The notes: generated by a model from the letters alone, not told the origin. Numbered from the stretch's first letter, positions 1 to 9,815 are shown. The stretch: DNA of 53,409 nucleotides from Thermoplasmata archaeon (GCA_030038655.1 JASHSP010000042.1:1-53409); one strand, 5' to 3'. Translations and numbers: made by a program.

Positions 1-2
1 TC

Positions 3-101
3 GAGTTCTTCTACGATCGTTCCCCCTGGTGGAAGGCGAACCGAGTCGGTGAGTATCCTGTGGGACGGCTCGATGCGCTCGATAGCCTCCCGTTGGGCTG
101 A
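3..101 (+). CDS. C-terminal fragment of a protein truncated by the window edge
   Basis: Open frame from base 3 to TGA at 99-101 reads EFFYDRSPWWKANRVGEYPVGRLDALDSLPLG*; protein-like composition, but too short to identify. Confidence 0.35.
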   Translation, partial: EFFYDRSPWWKANRVGEYPVGRLDALDSLPLG

Positions 102-381
102 CCGGGACCGAGTTACCACGCCGCGTCGCGGACCGCCGGGGTCGAAGCTCCGGGGGAGCCCCTTCGGCTCGGGCCGTGTCGGGTCGAGTTCCACTGCTGG
201 CGGCGACTCTCGGATGGATGAACCTTCGGCGCGGACCGGTGAGGCACGCACCGGTCGGACGTGGGGGCGCACGAGCCATAGAGGAGCGCTGGGGGCATCG
301 GCAACTCGTCAACGTGCCGTGCTGGCTTCGCACCGGCGGGCCTCATATCGCCGCGCGGCCCTTGGCGGATCGGACCGACCC

Positions 382-747
382 GTGACAACCCTCGGGAGAC
401 TGCGGGCTCTGATCGCCAGCGTTCCTCGAGGAAGGGTGATCACATACGGCCAGGTCGCAGCCGCCGGTGGCCACCCGGGCGCGGCGCGTCTGACGGTACG
501 GGCTTTGAACACGGGAGGGGCGCTGCCATGGCACCGCGTGGTCGCGGCCGGCGGCCGGATCGCGCTGTCGGGAGTTCTCGGTCAGGAACAACGGCTCCGG
601 CTTAGCTTGGAGGGTGTTACGTTTCGTGGGGCCCGGGTCCGGATGGAAATCCACAACTGGACTCCGAAGTCCGCTCGCGCGGCTCGAACGGGCGATGGCC
701 GTTCTGGTCCCGCTCGTGGCAGGCCGGACTCGGAATTGTCGCGCTAA
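382..747 (+). CDS. Alkyltransferase-like protein (ATL; MGMT C-terminal-like domain with Trp in place of the active-site Cys)
   Basis: Motif LRALIASVPRGRVITYGQVAAAGGHPGAARLTVRAL...LPWHRVVAAGGRIAL; PWHRV instead of PCHRV. GTG start at 382 is in frame with the 49..747 ORF and begins at the domain. Confidence 0.8.
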   Translation: MTTLGRLRALIASVPRGRVITYGQVAAAGGHPGAARLTVRALNTGGALPWHRVVAAGGRIALSGVLGQEQRLRLSLEGVTFRGARVRMEIHNWTPKSARAARTGDGRSGPARGRPDSELSR

Positions 748-899
748 CAGTCGGCCCTCGAACTCATCGCGATGGCGCGAAGACCGATCGAGACCCCGGT
801 TCGACTGAAGGTCGCCGATTCACCTCCGACCGATTGAGGTGCGTGCTTCGAGGCCGACAAACCTTAGCTCTCGGCGAAGGAGTCGGGGGCTGGAGTCGG

Positions 900-1190
900 G
901 TGTCGGACGCGCGTATTCGGTTGTGGGTGAAATCCGGCCGTCGGGTCGATTCCCTGGCATGGGATCCGTGGCGGTCCTGCTGGGTCGTGTCCTGTCGTGC
1001 CCAAGCCTCCGCGGGCGAAGCGAATCGGGCCGTAAAGGGCTTGATCGCCGCTTGGCTTGGACTGCCCGTCTCCTCGGTGCGCTGGGATCGGGCGGGAACG
1101 TCTCGAGCGAAGGTGCTCGCGGTGGACGGAATCACGGACTTGCAGGCCGACGATCGGTTGCGCTCCCGTCTCGCGTCCGACGAGAATTGA
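900..1190 (+). CDS. DUF167/YggU family protein
   Basis: VSDARIRLWVKSGRRVDSLAWDPWRSCWVVSCRAQASAGEANRAVKGLIAAWLGLPVSSVRWDRAGTSRAKVLAVDG matches the DUF167 pattern (EANRAV, SRAK); GTG start at 900 inferred. Confidence 0.65.
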   Translation: MSDARIRLWVKSGRRVDSLAWDPWRSCWVVSCRAQASAGEANRAVKGLIAAWLGLPVSSVRWDRAGTSRAKVLAVDGITDLQADDRLRSRLASDEN

Positions 1191-1248
1191 GTTCAGGCCA
1201 TCCCGCCCGGCACGAAGTACTCGCCCGGCGGCGGCGTCCGGAATCGGC

Positions 1249-1878
1249 TCAAGCCCTTCGAGGCTTTTCGAGTATCACTTCGAAATAGTGCCACCGCTTG
1301 GGGCCCTCGAACGAGCGACCCTCCTCCTCTATCTCTCGGAAGAGCTCGACGTGGTAGCCCCTGGCGAGCGCTCGTACCTCCCGGGCCGAGTGGAAGGTCA
1401 AGGGTCGCTTCCCGCACCACTCGTCGCGGTCGCCGAACAGCTGACCGGCGAAGTGACCCCCGGGGACGAGCCCGCGCCGGATGCACTTCCAAAGAGCGCC
1501 GAACTGGTCGGGAAGGCAGAAGGGGAGGGAGAAGCTCGCGTAGATCAGATCCGCCCGGGGAAACGACAACCCCTCCATGGGGGCGGACAGCAGCGTGAGT
1601 CGACCCCGGTGACGGACCGGGACGCGGCGGGCCAGGAGTTTCAGGGCGGATGGCTGCTGGTCGATCGACAGAACCTGCCATCCTTGGCGAAGCAACTCCA
1701 GCGTGTCGTTACCGGCTCCGCAGCCCAGGTCGACGGCGCGCCTCTCGCGACGACTCTTCGGTTCCCAATTGACGTGGTCCAGCGCGCGAAGCAGCAGCTC
1801 TCGCGGCGGTCGACCCGCCGTCCAGCGGTAGTACCCCGTCCAGTTGGCCGTGAGGGTGGGCCGACTGTCGGTCGACAA
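1249..1878 (-). CDS. Class I SAM-dependent methyltransferase (TehB-like)
   Basis: AVDLGCGAGNDTLELLRQGWQVLSIDQQPSAL...GGHFAGQLFGDRDEW; start uncertain (TTG at 1878 or further upstream in the ORF). Confidence 0.75.
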   Translation of the reverse strand: MSTDSRPTLTANWTGYYRWTAGRPPRELLLRALDHVNWEPKSRRERRAVDLGCGAGNDTLELLRQGWQVLSIDQQPSALKLLARRVPVRHRGRLTLLSAPMEGLSFPRADLIYASFSLPFCLPDQFGALWKCIRRGLVPGGHFAGQLFGDRDEWCGKRPLTFHSAREVRALARGYHVELFREIEEEGRSFEGPKRWHYFEVILEKPRRA

Positions 1879-2036
1879 GGCAGTGCCTGCACAATCCCAC
1901 GGTAAATCAGACTGATGGTCTCGACGTGGCGCCGGTGGCGCTCGCGCGGGCCGCAGGAGACCCGGCAGCTCCTCGCCGGGTGGTGCCGGGCGGTCGGCGG
2001 ACCCACATGAGGTGCGACGGCGTCGCTCTCTTGCGT

Positions 2037-2453
2037 CTAGGGCCGGGCGCCGGGCGGCTGGCTCATCGAGAACAGGTTCCCGTCCGGGTCCTTGAACGTA
2101 GCGACCGTCCCCCACGGATGATCCGTGGGGGACGAGACGAACTCAACGCCGCGCACGCTGAGCTCCTGGTGAACTTTCCGGCAGTCGGCGACTCGCAGGA
2201 GTATGGGAGGAGCCTTACCGGGAGACCAGTTCTTCGACAACTCCTTCTGCGATGGATCGGCTGGGGAGCCGACCTCCCAAAGGGCAATCTCGAGGTCCTG
2301 CCCCTTCAGACCGACCGAGACCCAGCGGGACGCTCCGGGAGGGTGGACGTCGGTCCTCTTCTCAAAGCCCGCTCTTTCGGTGAAGAATGCGAGCGAGCGG
2401 GCCTGGTCGGTGACCGCCAGCGTCAGCACCGTTATCTTTCCGTCCAGCGACAT
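2037..2453 (-). CDS. VOC/glyoxalase-bleomycin resistance superfamily protein
   Basis: TLAVTDQARSLAFFTERAGFE...HPWGTVATFKDPDGNLFSMSQ. Confidence 0.85.
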   Translation of the reverse strand: MSLDGKITVLTLAVTDQARSLAFFTERAGFEKRTDVHPPGASRWVSVGLKGQDLEIALWEVGSPADPSQKELSKNWSPGKAPPILLRVADCRKVHQELSVRGVEFVSSPTDHPWGTVATFKDPDGNLFSMSQPPGARP

Positions 2454-2716
2454 GCTCCTCTCGATGCCGTTCGCAGGACCGGGAAGGCCGAGTTGCGCTG
2501 ACTACTTATTGGCTCGGAGTCGGAGAAGCAGGCGGGCGGGACCCCTCGAAAATCCTGAGGTGCGGCGCCGCGAGGTTGTCGTCCTCACGCTCGGCGGTGA
2601 GGTGCGACGGAGGCTTCGACGCCCACCCGCTGGAGGCTGCCCGAGGGGCCGCCGCAGGGGTCGCTCCTACAGCTGCCCCGCGACGAACTTAGAGTGGCCC
2701 CATCCCTGATTCTGCG

Positions 2717-3814
2717 CTAGTAAAGACGGCCGGCTTTCGCGAGAGTCCTGCCGTCGAGCGTAATCGTACCCCGGCCGAGCATCGCGAACGACGAGAACGG
2801 GATCCGAGATTTGCCCCCGGCGATCGCGTTGCCTCCGATGCCGACGAGGATCGCTCCCTCCTCGCAATCCTCGCACGGAGGGAGTTCCCGGGCCATCGGA
2901 TTCAGCCCGATGGTCAGGTAGCCGATCCGATCGCGTCCCTTGGGCGCGGCTCGGAACGCCTTTTCGAAGGTGGCACGACCAACCCCCGTGGAACGACCGG
3001 TGAGACGCCCGGCGCGGAAGCTCCAGCGGCTCTGGGCGAACATCTCGTATCGACCCATGTCGTAGACCGCCCGGTTGCTCACCAGAACGCCGGAGGCATC
3101 GCAGCCATCGAGCGCCGCAAACACCTGTCCGGAAGGGTTGCCCTCGAGCATCCCCCGGGGTTGCACCTTGGTGGCGCCTCTCGGAATCCCGGAGGCGACG
3201 ATCGGGCGGCTTCCTCGGAGAGTAATGCGTAGGTCGGTTCCGTTGGGGTGCCGAACCCGCAATTCGGAGCCGTGAGCGAGCCGATCCGCGAGGCGATTCC
3301 CCTTGACCTGCATCTGGTGCGCGTCGACCGCTCCGGCCGTAACGAGCCGAGCGCGCCATTCCGGACCACGCAATCCGAACAGCCTGGCCGTTTCATCGCT
3401 CGCGAGGCCGAGGGACATCCGATAACCTCGAAGTCGGCCCTCCCGCGCGGAAGCGTACCACTCTTCGTTGTATCCGGTGAACTTGGAGGCGAAGATCCCC
3501 AGATCGAGCGCCCGGCGCATCTCGGCCGGCCCCCAGAAGTAGATGTAGGCGGACGCCTCCTGCACCGCGGCGCGTTCCGACCGAGAAAGTCGTTGGAACG
3601 GCCCCGTCGTCCTTGCCTTGACGGCATCCCACCAGGCGGGCTCGTCCTCGAAAAGCACCGTCGGTTGGGCTCCGAGGCGGCGTGCTTCTTCCACGAAAAC
3701 GCGCGTGTACTCGAGCGTGTGATTCCAGGATTCGATGAGGACGGAATCCCCCTTCTGGACGCGAAGGTTTCTGGCCAGGAGCGCGCGGGCGAGCGAGGCC
3801 GGGGAGCCGTTCAC
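2717..3814 (-). CDS. M29-like (thermophilic) aminopeptidase family protein
   Basis: LARALLARNLRVQKGDSVLIES...; C-terminal GIGGNAIAGGKSRIPFSSFAMLGRGTITLDGR; consistent length. Confidence 0.65.
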   Translation of the reverse strand: MNGSPASLARALLARNLRVQKGDSVLIESWNHTLEYTRVFVEEARRLGAQPTVLFEDEPAWWDAVKARTTGPFQRLSRSERAAVQEASAYIYFWGPAEMRRALDLGIFASKFTGYNEEWYASAREGRLRGYRMSLGLASDETARLFGLRGPEWRARLVTAGAVDAHQMQVKGNRLADRLAHGSELRVRHPNGTDLRITLRGSRPIVASGIPRGATKVQPRGMLEGNPSGQVFAALDGCDASGVLVSNRAVYDMGRYEMFAQSRWSFRAGRLTGRSTGVGRATFEKAFRAAPKGRDRIGYLTIGLNPMARELPPCEDCEEGAILVGIGGNAIAGGKSRIPFSSFAMLGRGTITLDGRTLAKAGRLY

Positions 3815-4120
3815 ACCCCCCCGAGGCGAATCGGGTATTTACGGGGACTTTCGAGCGACGGACGGACCCGGCGGCGCACGCTCGCCGTTCGAGACGGCGT
3901 GCGTCGGTCCGCGAACATCGGGGCATCGCAGGGCCAGTCCACGCCCGTCCGCTGAGGTCGTCGTCCAACGTCCATCCGGCGGGATTGCCCGACGCCTGGA
4001 TCGTCGAGTCCCTAAGCGGTTTCGCGGGCAGGTCCTGCGCGGGCGCGTCCCATTCCCCCGGGCCTCGTAGCTTTCCACCGCCACCGAAGCGCTTAATCCT
4101 CCGGTCTCGGCTCCGCCGAC

Positions 4121-6097
4121 GTGGTCGCGTCCCGCCGGCTCGCCGCCATCATGTTCACCGACCTGGTGGGATTCACCCGGCTCGGCCAGGAGGACGAGAA
4201 TGCCGCGCTCCTCCTCCGACGGGAGCACCAAGCGCTGCTGCGCCCGATCTTCGCCGCCTTCGGTGGGCGCGAGGTGAAGACACTCGGCGACGGATTCCTG
4301 GTGGAGTTCGCGAGCGCGGTCGAGTCGGTCCGATGCGCTGTTGAGATCCAGCGGGCCATCGCCGCGCGAAACTCCGCACGCGGCCCGGAGGACCCGCTGT
4401 TGCTGCGCATCGGCCTCCACGCCGGGGACGTCGTCGAGGAGGACGGTGATGTCGTGGGCGACGCGGTGAACGTGGCTTCCCGGATCGAGCCGCTGGCAGA
4501 TCCGGGAGGCGTGTGTCTCTCCGCGACCGTCTACCAGCAGGTGAGGAACAAGCTTCCGATGGTCTTCGAGCACGTCGGGGCGCGAATCCTGAAGAACGTC
4601 CGGGAACCGGTCGAGATCTACCGGGTCGCGCTCGAAGGGCGGAGACCGACCCCTCCCCCGGCGGTGGACCATGCCCCGGAGCCCGTTCGCCTGGCGGTCT
4701 TGCCGCTGGCGAACCTGAGCACCGACCCCGACGACGTGTACTTCGCGGACGGACTGACCGACGAGCTGATCACGAGGACGTCACAGGTGCCCCAGGTCCG
4801 GGTGATTGCCCGCACCTCCGTCCAACGCTACAAGGGCTCTCCGAAGTCGATCCGGGAGGTGGGGGAAGAGCTCGGGGTCGGTGTCGCGCTCGAAGGGAGC
4901 GTGCGCAAATCGGGCCGTCAGGTTCGGATCTCGGTGCAGCTGATCGACGTCCGTTCGGAAGCGCATGTGTGGTCGATGCGGTACGACCGGCCCCTCGACG
5001 ACATCTTCGCGATTCAGGACGACATCGCCGGGCACATCGCGGGGTCCGTCGCGGCCCACCTGACCGGCCAGGCCCCGACAGGGGCACTGCCGCCCGTGCC
5101 CGGTGGCTCGGAGACATCCGACATGGAAGCGTACTCGCTGTTCCTTCACGGCCGCCAGCTCTTCGGGGAGAAGGGCTCGATCGAGGCGATTCGAACCGCT
5201 CTCTCCCTCTTCGAAGCCGCCGCCGTACGGGATCCCGGGTTCGCCCGCGCGCACGTCCTGATCGCCGAGACGCTACTTTGGCTCGCGACGGAGGGCGCCG
5301 TCGCGTTCCAAGAGGCCGAGGCGCGGGCGGAAGACGAACTTCGGCGGGCTCTCCGGCTGAACGACCGGATCGCGGAGGCCCATTCGGTCCAGGCGGCCCT
5401 CTACCTGGGATCGGACCGGTTTGACGAGTGTGAGAGGGAGGCCCGTCGAGCGATGGAACTGAACCCAAGCCTCGCGGACCCGTACCGGTGGCTCGCGCAG
5501 CTCGAGGCGGGAACCGGTCGCATCCACGAGGCGGTCGGCCTTCTCGAGGCCGCACGACTTCTGAACCCCGACGACGTCAACGTCCTGTCGTTCCTGGGGC
5601 GCGCCCTGGCATACGCCGGCCGGGAGGCCGACGCGGTCGCCTTCTGGGAGGCGTCGAAGTCGCGCATTCGCTATCGGACGAATGCGCACATGAGCGAGTT
5701 CTACCTCGGGAAGGGTGACCTCGCAAGGGCGGAGACGTCGGTCCAGGAGCTGGAGCGCGTTCGCCCCAACAGCCCCTGGACGTACGTCTACCGCGGGGAA
5801 CTCGAGGTGCGCAAGGGGAACCCGCAGATGGCCCGCCGCCTCATCGAGCAGCTCCGAGAGCGGCAGAAGCGCGGGGAGATGGTGGTGTTCTTCATCGGCT
5901 TTCTGGAGTACGCTCTGGGCGAGATGGACGAATTCGTCGAGTCCATGGAAGAGGCCCTTCGGTGCCGGGTGTTGCCCCTCCTGGAGCTGCTCTACTCGCC
6001 CCTCTACGCGGCCGCGCGGGCGGATCCCCGCATCCAGGACATCCTTCGCCGCCAGCGAGAAACCCAGAGTCGGCGGGCACCGGGCGGACCGGGATAG
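4121..6097 (+). CDS. Class III adenylate/guanylate cyclase domain + TolB-like domain + TPR repeats
   Basis: RRLAAIMFTDLVGFTRL...REVKTLGDGFLVEF...LRIGLHAGDVV...VVGDAVNVASRIEPLADPGGVCLS; then RLAVLPLANLSTDPDDVYFADGLTDELI...VGVALEGSVRKSGRQVRISVQLIDVRSEAHVWSMRYDRPLDDIFAIQDDIA; then TPR helices. TATA-like ttaatc centred about 26 nt upstream of the GTG start. Confidence 0.9.
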   Translation: MVASRRLAAIMFTDLVGFTRLGQEDENAALLLRREHQALLRPIFAAFGGREVKTLGDGFLVEFASAVESVRCAVEIQRAIAARNSARGPEDPLLLRIGLHAGDVVEEDGDVVGDAVNVASRIEPLADPGGVCLSATVYQQVRNKLPMVFEHVGARILKNVREPVEIYRVALEGRRPTPPPAVDHAPEPVRLAVLPLANLSTDPDDVYFADGLTDELITRTSQVPQVRVIARTSVQRYKGSPKSIREVGEELGVGVALEGSVRKSGRQVRISVQLIDVRSEAHVWSMRYDRPLDDIFAIQDDIAGHIAGSVAAHLTGQAPTGALPPVPGGSETSDMEAYSLFLHGRQLFGEKGSIEAIRTALSLFEAAAVRDPGFARAHVLIAETLLWLATEGAVAFQEAEARAEDELRRALRLNDRIAEAHSVQAALYLGSDRFDECEREARRAMELNPSLADPYRWLAQLEAGTGRIHEAVGLLEAARLLNPDDVNVLSFLGRALAYAGREADAVAFWEASKSRIRYRTNAHMSEFYLGKGDLARAETSVQELERVRPNSPWTYVYRGELEVRKGNPQMARRLIEQLRERQKRGEMVVFFIGFLEYALGEMDEFVESMEEALRCRVLPLLELLYSPLYAAARADPRIQDILRRQRETQSRRAPGGPG

Positions 6098-6459
6098 GCC
6101 GGCCCAGGTTCCACCAATACGGGCCACTCGGACCGGTGGGTGTGAACGCTGTCCGGCGGCGGCAGCCCGTCGCGGTGAGATTGTCTACGCCGCGGGGGTT
6201 TGGAGCGGCGAGCCGCGGGGCCCCACGCGCGACACCCCCGGCGCTTTCGGACCCGGCCGGAAAGGTTTGAAGTGAGGACTCCTCCCAGTCATTCTCGACG
6301 CTCGTGGCCCTCGGTTCGAGCGAACCGTCTGAAACTGACGCGTCGCTCTCGAGCGAGTGAGCCGCTTGGGAGAGGCGGCTCCCGCCCTGGCCGTGCCGTG
6401 CGAGGTAGGCCCGGGAAGAAGCCTGACGTTGCTGTGGTCCCATCGGTCCTGGCATGCTA

Positions 6460-6669
6460 AGGATGCTGGGGGCGTGGAACCTCCCGCCGAAGGCCCAGAT
6501 TCTGCTTCTTCTCGCGATCGGCTTGATCGTCCTGGGTCTTCTGGTCAGTGTCGTGGCGAGGGCAGTGCCCTCGAACCCATTCTTGGTACTCGGTGCTTTG
6601 TTCGCGGCCGCCGGTGCCGCATGCGGCATTGCCGTCGCCGTAGTGATCAGTAAGGCGAGCGGACCCTAA
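6460..6669 (+). CDS. Small membrane protein with two predicted TM segments
   Basis: MLGAWNLPPKAQILLLLAIGLIVLGLLVSVVARAVPSNPFLVLGALFAAAGAACGIAVAVVISKASGP; start 6454 or 6460. Confidence 0.6.
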   Translation, partial: RMLGAWNLPPKAQILLLLAIGLIVLGLLVSVVARAVPSNPFLVLGALFAAAGAACGIAVAVVISKASGP

Positions 6670-6783
6670 CGGTTACAAAGCCCCGCCGGTCTCGGCTTGG
6701 CACCCCGGGGGGGTTGAGGCGGGCCCAGGGTTCTACCACCCAAGAACATCTAATCCGCCCCAACGACCTCGCCCAGTAGGCAC

Positions 6784-7308
6784 GTGAGGGATACCGTTTC
6801 GCCTCGAATTTTCCGCATTCTTATTCCCGCAACCGACTTGGACAGATCCCGACAGTTCTTCGAGACCCTGCTATCGAGTAAGGGAAGAGCGGTGGGAGGG
6901 GGTCGGGTCTACTTCGATTGCGGGACAGTGATTCTTGCGTTGCTCGATACCTCCGGGGCAGGGGAGGCTGCGGGTGCGTGCCTACCCGAGCCCCTCTACT
7001 TTGCGACCGACGACCTCGAGGCCGTCTATCGACGGGCGTCGCGGCTGGGCTGTCTGTCGTCCGACCTGATACACAACGATCCTTCGAACCCGGCGGGTAG
7101 GATCGTAACCCGCCCGTGGGGAGAGCGCTCGTTCTATGCCACCGATCCCTCGGGAAACCCGCTGTGCTTCGTCGATTCCGCGACCCTCTTCACAGGCATT
7201 GCGCGACGGGCAGCCGGGGTCCCACCCAATCGAACGGGTAGGCGCCGCGGATCCGGAGTACGACGGCCTCTCCTGCGACGACCTGCTTCAGGACGAGCTT
7301 CGCGATAG
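6784..7308 (+). CDS. VOC/glyoxalase superfamily protein
   Basis: RILIPATDLDRSRQFFETLLSSKGRAVGGGRVYFDCG...RPWGERSFYATDPSGNPLCFVDS; GTG start. Confidence 0.8.
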   Translation: MRDTVSPRIFRILIPATDLDRSRQFFETLLSSKGRAVGGGRVYFDCGTVILALLDTSGAGEAAGACLPEPLYFATDDLEAVYRRASRLGCLSSDLIHNDPSNPAGRIVTRPWGERSFYATDPSGNPLCFVDSATLFTGIARRAAGVPPNRTGRRRGSGVRRPLLRRPASGRASR

Positions 7309-7563
7309 ACCCGTGGTGCGCTCCGGGTCCGAGCCCAGAAAAGACAGTTTCCCCGGACCGTGGCCCAAAACACGGGGGTGGGAGAGTCGGGCGCCCTCCA
7401 CAGATGGGAGGGAAGCCTTGCGCACCTGCGCAGAGCCCCCGGGCCGACCGGTCTAACCGAGCACGCGATCGAGCTTCCCGCACCTCCGTCTCGAGCCTTT
7501 CGTAAACTCGATTTGACCGACCGTTTTACTGGGCTGTACTCCGATGCTTTGAGTCGGATTGCC

Positions 7564-8199
7564 ATGGCGGCCGTGCGACAGATTGTCAACTTCGTCGTCC
7601 TATTGTTCTTCATCATTGCCGGCGCTGTGACCGAAGTCTTCGTCAGCATCATCCTTGGCGCTTTGGTTTGCGTGATCCCGCTTGTCGTGTTCGCGATGTT
7701 CTCTCCGACGACGAGCTCGTCCCCGATCGCACGTTCGCTACGACACAGCCCGCTCCTCTTGCTCATCGTGATCGTTTGCGGATCCGGATTCATGGTCATG
7801 ATCGGTGGGTCCGCCGCCTTGGATCTGGGGGCGATACTTGTGGGCCTCTTCTTCTTCATCGTAGGGCTAGCGGTGCTAATCCCGAGACTCCGGTGGATTC
7901 AGTCGGGAGCCGGGATGGGTCCGGTGCGAGATCCGACCTCCGTTTTCCTGCCGCGGCCGACGCCGATGGTCCCGCCGGCGGTCTACGGGCAGCCCGCACC
8001 CATCCCGCCTTCCTCCACAGATCCACCCGCTCCTCCGGCCGTCCCTCCTCCGGCGCAGTTTGCTCCCGCCCCGCAGCCTTCGAGGGCAGTCCCTTCGGCC
8101 GCCTCGGCCGAGCGATACTGCCCCGCCTGCGGTACGGGAAACGCAAGGGTTTCCAGCTTCTGCCAGAAGTGCGGCAGTGCGTTGCCCCCCGCAATGTAG
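7564..8199 (+). CDS. Membrane protein with C-terminal zinc ribbon
   Basis: Hydrophobic segments IVNFVVLLFFIIAGAVTEVFVSIILGALVCVIPLVVF..., Pro-rich linker, then YCPACGTGNARVSSFCQKCGSALPP. Confidence 0.75.
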   Translation: MAAVRQIVNFVVLLFFIIAGAVTEVFVSIILGALVCVIPLVVFAMFSPTTSSSPIARSLRHSPLLLLIVIVCGSGFMVMIGGSAALDLGAILVGLFFFIVGLAVLIPRLRWIQSGAGMGPVRDPTSVFLPRPTPMVPPAVYGQPAPIPPSSTDPPAPPAVPPPAQFAPAPQPSRAVPSAASAERYCPACGTGNARVSSFCQKCGSALPPAM

Positions 8200-8350
8200 T
8201 CCTCGGTCGAGCCGATTGCCTTCCGCGCCCGCGAGTTCGAACTCGCCACAGACCGGGCTCAGGGCTCTGCAAAGTGGTCAACGTATTCCTCTAGACGCTC
8301 GAGGGACAGGGAGAGATCGGGTCGTCGGCCCCCGGTCTCTGGCGACGGTA

Positions 8351-8378
8351 GGGTCTCGTGGCCTGAGCCGCGAGACCC
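8351..8378. other. Strong intergenic inverted repeat: 12-bp stem (one G-U), 4-nt loop
   Basis: gggtctcgtggc-ctga-gccgcgagaccc, between the stop at 8199 and the start at 8470. Confidence 0.6.
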
Positions 8379-8469
8379 CTCTCGTACGGCAGGGCCAAGA
8401 GTAGAGGGGGCGCAAGCTCCGAAGCGTCCAAGTATCGGCAGGCGCTGGCTCTGGGGAAGGGACCAGACG

Positions 8470-9474
8470 TTGAGCACGTACCCTGCAGCTCCGCAGATTG
8501 CTGGCCCCGCTCCGAACTCTTCGAGATCAATCGCACCATCATCTGGCGCTTTCAGCTCGGGTCGATTCGTTTCCGCCACTCTTGCGCTGGTCGCCGGGGT
8601 TCTCGGAGGAGTATCCACCGCTGTGGCCTGGTGGTCCGATTCCTTCCCCTCGAGCATCGTCTACTTTCTCCCGGGGGGTTCACTGACCGGCTCGGGTAGC
8701 AGCGGTACCGCCACCGCTACGTATGCGTCAGTGGGGTTTGGCCCGGTCGGTGCGCTCTACGAATCAGTACTCGCGATGGCTCTCGCCGTCACGGTCCTCA
8801 CGCTCATCGGAGGATCCGTCGGAGTCGTCGCCGCGTGGGGTAAGATCCGGAATCCCAGGGGGAAGGGAATGTTGCGCGGCCTGATCATCTCGGGTCTGGT
8901 GGTCGCCCTTGCCTCGCTCATCATCGTGCCGCCACTCCAACCGTACACCTTGTCCCAGTCCTCCGGTGGGTGTTCGGGGTATGGGTCCGAGTCACCCTGC
9001 AACTCGTTCTGGGGGGCGGGTGCCACGGGCGGTGTCAGTTCCTCGTGGGGTGCGAATCTGGGGTTCTATCTCATGGCCGCCGCCGCGATTCTCCTCGTCG
9101 TTTCCCTCCTGTTCTGGATCCGCGCCTGGTCCTCACCGTGGGGAAGTTCGCCCGAAGGATCGGTCGGGATTGCGGCCCAACCGCTCGCCCCCGGGGGGAG
9201 TACGCCAGAGTCAGCGGTGCCGGGGCCCGACCCGATCGAACGGCTGCTGCAGCTCAAGCAGCTCTTGGACTCCGGGCGTATCACAGAAGCGGAGTTTCAG
9301 CAGGCCAAATCGGGGCTGTTTACCAAATCTCCCACCGCGCAGCCGCAGCTCGGGAGCGGTCCACCAACGGGTGTTGAGGAGTCCTTAGCCCGATTAAGGG
9401 CCATGCGTGACTCGGGCCAGCTGAGCGAGGCAGAATACGCCGAGCTCCGCGCCCGGGTCCTCGCGCGGCTATGA
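8470..9474 (+). CDS. Membrane protein with two tandem C-terminal SHOCT domains
   Basis: Four hydrophobic segments; IERLLQLKQLLDSGRITEAEFQQAKSGL and VEESLARLRAMRDSGQLSEAEYAELRARVLARL. Confidence 0.8.
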   Translation: MSTYPAAPQIAGPAPNSSRSIAPSSGAFSSGRFVSATLALVAGVLGGVSTAVAWWSDSFPSSIVYFLPGGSLTGSGSSGTATATYASVGFGPVGALYESVLAMALAVTVLTLIGGSVGVVAAWGKIRNPRGKGMLRGLIISGLVVALASLIIVPPLQPYTLSQSSGGCSGYGSESPCNSFWGAGATGGVSSSWGANLGFYLMAAAAILLVVSLLFWIRAWSSPWGSSPEGSVGIAAQPLAPGGSTPESAVPGPDPIERLLQLKQLLDSGRITEAEFQQAKSGLFTKSPTAQPQLGSGPPTGVEESLARLRAMRDSGQLSEAEYAELRARVLARL

Positions 9475-9815
9475 TCCGGGCGGAGTAGCACCTCGTCTCC
9501 GGCCTTCCGGGCTGGGTTCGGTGAGAATCGAACGCCACGGGTCCCTGCGACCCGCGCCCGACCGAGTTTGAACGGGAACCGACGACGGCTCCAACGAGAG
9601 ACGAGTCGATCGGCGTTACTCTGAGATTGGGGACGGGCTGTGGGAGTGGTGGGAGACAAGGCCGCGAGAAAAACTCCGCAGCAGGGTCACCGTTCGGGTC
9701 CCGGCCAAGACCTACCGCGAGGCGGAGCCCGAGGAGATGGGTGTGCTCCCCCCTTGCTGTAGGTGGAAACGGGGGGCTAGCCCGGTCCTCGACGGTTGTG
9801 GACCCTCAACGACCG

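Noticed and set aside
9520-9560. Possible tRNA (gttcgattc on the minus strand)
   Set aside because: TTCGATTC resembles a T-loop but flanking bases do not form a T-stem and no acceptor or anticodon arm is found; more likely small hairpins after the SHOCT gene.
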